A stretch of DNA of 10,329 bases, from assembly GCA_011773575.1 (NCBI GenBank), contig WVXJ01000113.1, forward strand, positions 1 through 10,329, written 5' to 3'. The notes beneath the pieces were generated by a model, which was given only the letters and a program-made list of their open reading frames with translations, did no database searches and was not told the origin of the DNA. Of the stretch, positions 5,390 to 10,329 are shown in pieces; the first letter of the stretch is position 1; each line of letters starts with the position of its first letter. Source of the DNA: Armatimonadota bacterium (lineage in GTDB: Bacteria; Armatimonadota; Hebobacteria; Hebobacterales; WVXJ01). The position numbers and the translations under genes were made by a program.

Positions 5390-7266
5390 CGCTCGGGCTT
5401 CCGTTCACCGACGTTCTGCCCGTCCTACGGATCGACCCGTGGGCGCGTACACTACGCGACAACGCGGGGGGTACTGCTCCAGCCGTGGAAGCCGGTCTGG
5501 AGTGGCTAAAGAATGGACAGGTCTACAGCCTGAAGGCAACCGGCAGCGGGCGGCTGGTAGCGGCAGATACGGCGACCCTGCAGGCAATCACAGATTTCAC
5601 GCTGTTTTGGTGGGGTGACCTGTACACGCCCGGGCTGACCCGTACGGTGCTCGACAAGCGCGACGCAGGCGGTACGCAGCTCAAGGTTGGTTTCGACTAC
5701 TCTGGCGGTGACCGGGTCCTGCTCTACGACGGGACGAACACGCGTACGCGCACGGTCAACCTGTCCGGCCTTCGGTCAGCATGCGTGACGCAGGAAAGCG
5801 GGTCGATCGGAGACGTGTACCTCAACGGCGCCCTGAGCGGACCTCTGAGCGGCGCTAGCACGATTACGGCCAACGACGCCGCGGTAACGCTTCTCAACGC
5901 GTACGACGGCAGTGAGCCGCTCCTGGACCGTGTTTCGGGGCTACTGCTGTACGCGGGCACGCTATCGGCCGAAAAGATCGCTGCTCTCCACGCCTATGCG
6001 CTTGCTAGGTCGTCGCCGCGCACTGTGGCTAGTCGGCTAAGCTGGGATCGCGATAACGGGGTACCGGTCAACGACGACGGCGATACCGGGTCGTGGGACT
6101 TGGGGCGTATTACCAACGGTCAGATCGCAGACCGGTCCGGCCGGGACCACCACGGAACTGTTGTCGGCGGGCTGACGTACGCGCGTACTAGTCTCGGGCC
6201 AGGGCTGTACTTTCAAGGCGACGGCAATATCAACGTCAACGTGGCCGCGTCTGACATTAGCTCAACCGAAGGCTACGTAGAAGTCCTGTTTCGAGTCCAA
6301 GACAAAGTCGCAACGCAGTACGTCTGGTCGTCCAACGCGAACATTCGAGACCGGCTATTCGTGTCCGGTAGCGCTGTGCAGTATCAGCGCGGCAGCCCAG
6401 CCGTGACTATCGTGAAGGCGATTGCGGTAAACCAGTGGCTACACGTCGTCGGTGCCTACGAAAACGGCGACATGGAGCTGTTCGTCAACGGCGAGTCAGT
6501 TGGCACAGACTCGTTTCTGGATACGTCGCAGGCAACGGTCGCATCGATCGGTGACTTCAACAACGGCGGATCGCTGCGGGTGGACAGCGCGGACGTTCTA
6601 TACGTACGTCGCGGCTGCTGTCCAATTACGGCGACTGAGGTCAAGCAGCGCTGGCTACGCGCGGCGACGACGACCGTGTTCTACGAGGACATGGGCACCG
6701 CGCTGCCGACTACCGCCGATATCTCGGGCCAAGGGGCGCGCATTCCCGGAACCGACTACGTGATTGAGACCGGTACGTGGAAGGTAGTGGAAGATAGCCA
6801 GGACCGCTGGGTGGAGTGCGTTTCGGCCGGCGTGCTTTGCCGCACGAATCCGTACACGGCCGGGACATGGGAGTTTGAGTGGTTGAAGGGCACCGGTAGC
6901 AGTCAGCCCTACTTTTCTTTTGCTCAGGACCGCGCCGCCTCCGACTGGCAGGGGCTTGGGTATCAGGTCGTTGTGTCGGCAAGCGAAGGCCTATTTTTGC
7001 GACGGACCAACGCCGGATCTGCTACTACGATCGCTAGCACCGCCAATGGATTCGTTGAGGTCGGCGTGCGGTACAAGATTCGGATTACTAGCTCGCTTAC
7101 GGATTGGCGATGGTGGATCAAGGGAGGCGCTTACACTAGCTGGACCGAGCTAACCAGCGGTAGCGACGGGACGTATACCGAGAGCATGCTCGCGGCTTAC
7201 GACTTTGACGCCGGAGATCGGATCTACATGGACACGCAGTATCACGGAGCGGTTGACCCGGCATGA
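5386..7266 (+). CDS. large virion protein with three concanavalin A-like modules
   Basis: The product has 626 residues in three parts. Module 1 (about 25-208) has a strand with FTLFWWGDL, DVYLNGALSGPL, LLNAYDGSEPLLDRVSGLLLYAGTLS and a closing helix. Module 2 (about 215-425) begins with a WDLG/IADRSGRDHHGTVVGG segment as in LamG_3 domains. It continues with LYFQGDGNINV, WLHVVGAYENGDMELFVNGESV (351-372, the typical 'W.hva...dG...lyvNG' hairpin) and SADVLYVRRGCCPITATEV. Module 3 (about 430-622) begins FYEDMG and holds GTWEFEWLKG, YKIRITSS and a last strand with RIYMDTQYHG; it looks like the beta-sandwich group related to LamG. An adjacent cysteine pair lies at 411-412. There is no catalytic motif or signal peptide. 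The repeated modules suggest a long surface appendage that binds host or environmental glycans (inference). ATGA overlaps on both ends imply coupling with the gene before it and with the adaptor gene after it. Confidence 0.8.
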   Translation: MTLGLPFTDVLPVLRIDPWARTLRDNAGGTAPAVEAGLEWLKNGQVYSLKATGSGRLVAADTATLQAITDFTLFWWGDLYTPGLTRTVLDKRDAGGTQLKVGFDYSGGDRVLLYDGTNTRTRTVNLSGLRSACVTQESGSIGDVYLNGALSGPLSGASTITANDAAVTLLNAYDGSEPLLDRVSGLLLYAGTLSAEKIAALHAYALARSSPRTVASRLSWDRDNGVPVNDDGDTGSWDLGRITNGQIADRSGRDHHGTVVGGLTYARTSLGPGLYFQGDGNINVNVAASDISSTEGYVEVLFRVQDKVATQYVWSSNANIRDRLFVSGSAVQYQRGSPAVTIVKAIAVNQWLHVVGAYENGDMELFVNGESVGTDSFLDTSQATVASIGDFNNGGSLRVDSADVLYVRRGCCPITATEVKQRWLRAATTTVFYEDMGTALPTTADISGQGARIPGTDYVIETGTWKVVEDSQDRWVECVSAGVLCRTNPYTAGTWEFEWLKGTGSSQPYFSFAQDRAASDWQGLGYQVVVSASEGLFLRRTNAGSATTIASTANGFVEVGVRYKIRITSSLTDWRWWIKGGAYTSWTELTSGSDGTYTESMLAAYDFDAGDRIYMDTQYHGAVDPA

Positions 7267-8318
7267 CCGCGAAACCGAAAGCGCTACGCAGTACCTGGCT
7301 CGGTACCGGAAACGGTGTCCAATTGGACTGGCGTATCGACAACCTCGATACCGTCATGGAGACGTGGGAGTCCGTGCGCGTGCTGAGCGGTGCGGCCCAG
7401 GCGGGGCCATTCACTACCGTAGTAGACACCGTCGCGCTCGTAGCCGATCAGCATACCTATACGTCCACTCACGGCGCGGGAACAGAGGCGACGTGGTACG
7501 TGATAGAACTGTACGAGTCTGGCGGTCCTACCAGCGGCGATAAGACCGATCCGGTTGCGGGTACGGGCGGCGGCGACTACCTGACGGTTGAAGACCTTCG
7601 TGGCTACGGGTGGACAGTACCAGCGCTGTCAAATGACGCCGCGCGGAAGGCGATTGCCGAGGCCGAGGCGGCGCTGCTCACCTATACGCAACAGCGCTTT
7701 GTAGCCGAGCAGAAGACGGTTGAGCTAGACGGCAACGGGGCCAAGCTGCTACCGATGCTTGAAGCGATCATCCAGATCGACGAGATCCAGATGCTCGGTG
7801 GGTACGTCGATTTGAACCCGATCCTTTCTGAGGTAGACGTTGACGCGGTGAAGGTCGCGAACCGGCACCTGACGCAACGGCTGATCAACCCGGACGATCG
7901 CCGCGCGCCGTCGCTCACGTTCGAGCACCTTGCGCTAGCTCCGGCCATCCAGATCGATCACTGGGCGGAGGGCACACAGAACATTCGCCTCAGCGGATGG
8001 TTCGGCTTTACCGAGTTGGAGCCGGGCGAGACGGCAGGAGTGATCACCGATACGCAGCTACCGCTGTCACGCGGTCGGACTCCGTTGATCGTCAAGCGCG
8101 CCTGCATGCTGCTAGCGGCACAGATGATCGCTACGCCGGCCGATCCAGGGGCGTATGCGGCAGCAACCAAGGCGTACGCGCTGACGAAAAACAAGATGCG
8201 GGATCAGGAACAGACGTGGAGCGCCACGACGTTGCGTTCCGGTTCGATTACTGGCGACTTTGAGGTCGATACCTGGATCGCGTCGTTTCAGGCGCCGGTC
8301 TCCGTGGAGATGGTATGA
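7263..8318 (+). CDS. head-tail adaptor with N-terminal Fn3-like domain
   Basis: The product has 351 residues. Residues 12-97 look like a fibronectin type III-like beta sandwich: LDWRIDN, then WESVRVLSG, AGPFTTVVDTV, HTYT and ATWYVIELYESGG, the last being the 'Y.V.....SGG' strand common in such domains. A GTGGGD linker (101-105) leads to a connector domain. This has YLTVEDLRGYGW at 106-117, a helix with AARKAIAEAEAALLTYTQQRF (126-146), KTVELDGNGAKLLPM, IIQIDEIQM and IRLSGWFGFTE, the layout of HK97 gp6/SPP1 gp15-type adaptors. It ends in a helical region (about 270-315) and a short tail. Adaptors bind the portal ring and receive the stopper; most consist of the connector domain alone. The next two genes fit stopper and tail-completion proteins, which supports the call. 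The extra domain probably projects from the neck (inference). The start overlaps the previous stop as ATGA. Confidence 0.8.
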   Translation: MTAKPKALRSTWLGTGNGVQLDWRIDNLDTVMETWESVRVLSGAAQAGPFTTVVDTVALVADQHTYTSTHGAGTEATWYVIELYESGGPTSGDKTDPVAGTGGGDYLTVEDLRGYGWTVPALSNDAARKAIAEAEAALLTYTQQRFVAEQKTVELDGNGAKLLPMLEAIIQIDEIQMLGGYVDLNPILSEVDVDAVKVANRHLTQRLINPDDRRAPSLTFEHLALAPAIQIDHWAEGTQNIRLSGWFGFTELEPGETAGVITDTQLPLSRGRTPLIVKRACMLLAAQMIATPADPGAYAAATKAYALTKNKMRDQEQTWSATTLRSGSITGDFEVDTWIASFQAPVSVEMV

Positions 8319-8806
8319 CCGGGTGGCTCCCGTTCGAGAAGCTGGTTGAAATCTACCAGCTCGATACCGAGCAGACGGACGCTCAGGGCCACTATGATCC
8401 CGACCTGCGTGAGACGATCCCGGTTGACCCAGACGAGGACGGTGTGCCCGAAGATCCGCGCGTCGAAGTCGGTACGCCGGTAACGATCCGCGCTGGCGTT
8501 GAACGTGACCGCGAGGCGTTGATGCAGATGACGACCGGTGGCAACGTGCAAGACACTGCGGTCGTGCTATCGATCGCCACTTACCGGCTAACCAGCGCCG
8601 GCCTATTCGACGCCAACGGGTTTCCGACGATCCGCGTCAACGACCGACTGAACAAGATCATGGACCTGAACGGCAACCCGGTGAATGTCTTCAACGGCAA
8701 CCCGCTCCCGGAGGTCTTCTGTCGCCGCGTCACGCCAGGCCAGGCGGACCTCGGCGGTACTACCAACTGCTGGCTGTTTCTGTTCGAGGAAAGGCCGAAG
8801 GGGTAG
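8315..8806 (+). CDS. head-closure (stopper) protein candidate
   Basis: The product has 163 residues. An N-terminal strand region (1-27) is followed by an acidic loop with DPDEDGVPED at 38-47. The likely core spans 54-160: TIRAGVERDRE, AVVLSIATYRL, TIRVNDRLNKIMDLNGNPV (105-123, close to the 'I...DRl..I.d..G' signature of head-closure proteins), EVFCRRVTP, and a final strand WLFLFEERPKG. SPP1 gp16-like stoppers seal the portal channel after packaging and give a surface for the tail. The call rests on this pattern and on the place between adaptor and tail-completion genes. The acidic loop resembles calcium-binding loops and is unusual for the family. The start overlaps the upstream stop (ATGA). 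The stop is TAG, 4 nt before the next start, with GAAGGGG as ribosome binding site for that gene. Confidence 0.68.
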   Translation: MTGWLPFEKLVEIYQLDTEQTDAQGHYDPDLRETIPVDPDEDGVPEDPRVEVGTPVTIRAGVERDREALMQMTTGGNVQDTAVVLSIATYRLTSAGLFDANGFPTIRVNDRLNKIMDLNGNPVNVFNGNPLPEVFCRRVTPGQADLGGTTNCWLFLFEERPKG

Positions 8807-8810
8807 CGCC

Positions 8811-9452
8811 ATGCCGATGATCATGATCGGAGACTGGAAGGCCACGCTAAACATGGTCGACGGCATGCGCAAGAACGCCGGCAAGGCGGCGGCTCAGGCG
8901 GTGAGGGATGAGGCGTTTCTGTTTCAACGCCAAGTAGTCAAGGCGTTTCGAGAGCAGGGCTCCGGCGGTAAGAAGTGGAAGCCGCTCAACGTGATCACGC
9001 TTGCCCTGCGTCGCGGTGCATCGAAGGTCGGTGGCCAGGGGTCACGCGGCACTAATGCGCTCGTTCGGTCCGGATCGCTACGAGCGTCGGTCAAGGTCGA
9101 GCAGGTTACTCCGGATACGCTGTTCGTAGGCGTCAAGCGAGCGGCTGGTCAGTACAAGGGTACGAGTGGCAAGGGCGGCGCAGCGATCGTCGACGTGGGC
9201 TCGATTCACGAGACTGGCCACGTGATCATACCGATCACCGACAAGATGCGGCGCTACTTCCGCTTCCTGTTCTGGAAGGGCGTAATCCCGTTCCCGTGGC
9301 CGCCGCCAAACAAGAGCTACATACTGATCCCGCGCCGGTCGTTTCTGCGTGATACGCTGGTCGAGTTCGAGAAGGGCTTCAAGGACCGCATGCTACGGCG
9401 CTACGTGGCGTACCTTACTGGAAAGGGGCGGCTCAAGCTGGCGACAGAATGA
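8811..9452 (+). CDS. tail-completion/neck protein (gpS or HK97 gp10-like)
   Basis: The product has 213 residues. After a helical start (about 8-47) comes FREQGSGGKKWKPLNVITLALRR at 46-68, the 'F..qg..gGkWkpL...Tl..R' hallmark of phage virion morphogenesis (gpS) proteins. ALVRSGSLRASVKVEQV (83-99) matches the 'l..sG.Lr.Si' segment. VDVGSIHETGHVI (127-139) matches the 'a..HE.G' strand, and IPRRSFLRDTL (173-183) the closing 'ipaR.FL' motif. Between the last two lies an aromatic and proline-rich stretch (149-167, FRFLFWKGVIPFPWPPP), probably a loop insertion. Members of this family link the head-tail junction to the tail terminator. The start at 8811 follows the preceding TAG by 4 nt and has GAAGGGG upstream. 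A longer in-frame start at 8685 lies within the stopper gene and lacks support. The end overlaps the next start (ATGA). Confidence 0.82.
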   Translation: MPMIMIGDWKATLNMVDGMRKNAGKAAAQAVRDEAFLFQRQVVKAFREQGSGGKKWKPLNVITLALRRGASKVGGQGSRGTNALVRSGSLRASVKVEQVTPDTLFVGVKRAAGQYKGTSGKGGAAIVDVGSIHETGHVIIPITDKMRRYFRFLFWKGVIPFPWPPPNKSYILIPRRSFLRDTLVEFEKGFKDRMLRRYVAYLTGKGRLKLATE

Positions 9453-10329
9453 CGGTACCGCAGCTCACAACGATCACGCCGTCGGAAGGACTCACCAGCG
9501 GGCGAGACCTGATCGTGATCCGTGGTGTGCACTATCGCGAGGCGGACCCCGAAAACGAGATTGTCAATACGGTCTCGGTAACCTTCAACGGCGAGCCTGC
9601 CGAGTACGTGCTTGCCCTAGCGCACTACGTTCTCCATGTCGTAACGCCGCGCTACCTGGGCGACCCGTCCGACCTGCCCAAGGCAGTCGACGTAGTCGTG
9701 ACCAACCTGGACGATGATGGCGAGCCGATCCCGGGCGAGACGGTCACCGCGGTTGACGGGTACACGTACAAGCGCCCGCGGATCTTCCGGGACTCGGCGA
9801 GCCGGTCCAGCCCGGTCTCCATGGTCGACGCGGTCAACCTTGCGCTAATCAAGACGCTAAAGCGCGAGGTGATCAAGGAGGTTTCACTCGCCACGGACTT
9901 CGACTTCTCGGACGATCCCACGTCTGGGTTGACGGCTGTGGCCACGCTACCGGCGATCCTGATCTCTGGCCCAACGATCTCCCTGGCGCGGCAGTATCTG
10001 AGCCGTACGCTAGTCGAAGTAGACCGAAGCGATCCTGAAGGCACGGTAGCGGTCAGGCGCCCAACCTTGCCTTTATCATTTGCCTGGGGTATCGTTGTCA
10101 TAGCGAATCGCAAGCACCTCGTGTCCAACGTGGTGAATGCGCTGATTCGGTTCATGGACAGGCGCCCGTACCTGCGAGTGCCTACGACCGCAGCCCGTAC
10201 AGGGTACGTGGAGCGGGAAATCAGTTATGGTAACTTCACCGCGAGCGACAGGCCACCTGACAACGTCTACACGTCGGAGGTCACCCTATCAGTGGCCCCG
10301 ATCGATCTGGACGATGACTTCGGTCTTGC
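9449..10329 (+). CDS. probable tail terminator with N-terminal IPT/TIG domain (partial)
   Basis: The frame opens with ATGA at 9449 and stays open to the window end, giving 293 residues of an incomplete protein. Residues 4-110 fit an IPT/TIG immunoglobulin-like domain: PQLTTITPSEGLTSGRDLIV (4-23) with the 'I.P..G...G' start, then VSVTFNGEPAEYV, HVVTP, a strand VDVVVTN and a closing GYTYKRP. From about 120 on, a mixed helix-strand part begins with DAVNLALIKTLKREVI and includes TLPLSFAWGIVVIANRKHLVSNVVNALIRFMDR (206-238), like small tail terminator folds with a central sheet and a helix. Terminators cap the tail tube and attach it to the head. Gene order (adaptor, stopper, neck, terminator) supports this; the sequence alone is weaker. 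The only in-frame TTA codon found in the window is at 10073, residue 209. The C-terminus lies outside the window. Confidence 0.68.
   Translation, partial: MTVPQLTTITPSEGLTSGRDLIVIRGVHYREADPENEIVNTVSVTFNGEPAEYVLALAHYVLHVVTPRYLGDPSDLPKAVDVVVTNLDDDGEPIPGETVTAVDGYTYKRPRIFRDSASRSSPVSMVDAVNLALIKTLKREVIKEVSLATDFDFSDDPTSGLTAVATLPAILISGPTISLARQYLSRTLVEVDRSDPEGTVAVRRPTLPLSFAWGIVVIANRKHLVSNVVNALIRFMDRRPYLRVPTTAARTGYVEREISYGNFTASDRPPDNVYTSEVTLSVAPIDLDDDFGL

Noticed and set aside
4370..7266. Glycoside hydrolase (GH16-like) or depolymerase activity in the LamG-like proteins
   Set aside because: I see no ExDxxE-type catalytic motif or other active-site pattern; the modules look like binding domains only.
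4370..7266. Diversity-generating retroelement acting on lectin-like domains
   Set aside because: There is no reverse transcriptase gene, no template/variable repeat pair and no C-type lectin fold in the window.
8685..8810. Earlier start for the tail-completion gene
   Set aside because: The extension lies inside the stopper gene and reads as Arg/Ser-rich shadow sequence. The family pattern begins only after 8811.
9652..10155. Open frame on the - strand (167 residues)
   Set aside because: It is antisense to the probable terminator gene, which has a recognisable IPT-like domain and an ATGA overlap with the gene before it. No domain is visible in the antisense product.
1..10329. CRISPR array, tRNA, insertion sequence or anti-defence island
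   Set aside because: No regular direct repeats, cloverleaf pattern, transposase gene or terminal inverted repeats were visible; all space is taken by structural genes and short spacers.

Overview
The window is one block of virion-assembly genes from a tailed phage or prophage. All thirteen supported genes lie on the + strand and coding density is close to complete. The DNA looks roughly 60% GC by eye, start sites carry clear Shine-Dalgarno sequences, and I found only one in-frame TTA codon. This fits a phage of a high-GC bacterium, possibly an actinobacterium. Nothing in the window fixes the host, and there are no integration, replication, lysis or tRNA genes to show lifestyle.

Layout. Positions 1-114 hold the end of an upstream gene, perhaps a scaffold or maturation protein. 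The major capsid protein follows (141-1091). Six small genes come next (1106-4344): an Ala-rich structural protein, a small beta-rich decoration-like protein, a protein with a Pro/Ala-rich linker and Lys/Arg tail, a DUF5659-like protein with an Arg/Lys-rich helical tail, a two-part beta protein, and a capsid-cement-like protein. Two larger genes (4370-5389 and 5386-7266) together carry about five concanavalin A/LamG-like modules. The last four genes follow the usual neck order: adaptor (7263-8318), head-closure or stopper (8315-8806), tail-completion/neck protein (8811-9452) and a probable tail terminator that runs off the window (9449 onward).

How the genes work together. The capsid protein builds the shell. 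The small beta proteins and LamG-like proteins probably decorate it or form fibres. The neck proteins close the portal and join head to tail. Genes from 4370 onward are tightly packed, with four ATGA stop/start overlaps and one 4-nt gap, which suggests translational coupling. The earlier genes mostly have short spacers with their own ribosome binding sites, several containing small hairpins.

Most unusual points: Ig-like domains are fused to the N-termini of two neck proteins (Fn3-like on the adaptor, IPT/TIG-like on the probable terminator). An array of lectin-like modules sits between capsid and neck genes. All nine non-overlapping stop codons are TAG, and one of these TAGs separates two genes that lie in the same open frame. 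I see no clear non-structural system such as defence, CRISPR or a diversity-generating retroelement. Family assignments come from reading translations by eye, without database or structure searches.
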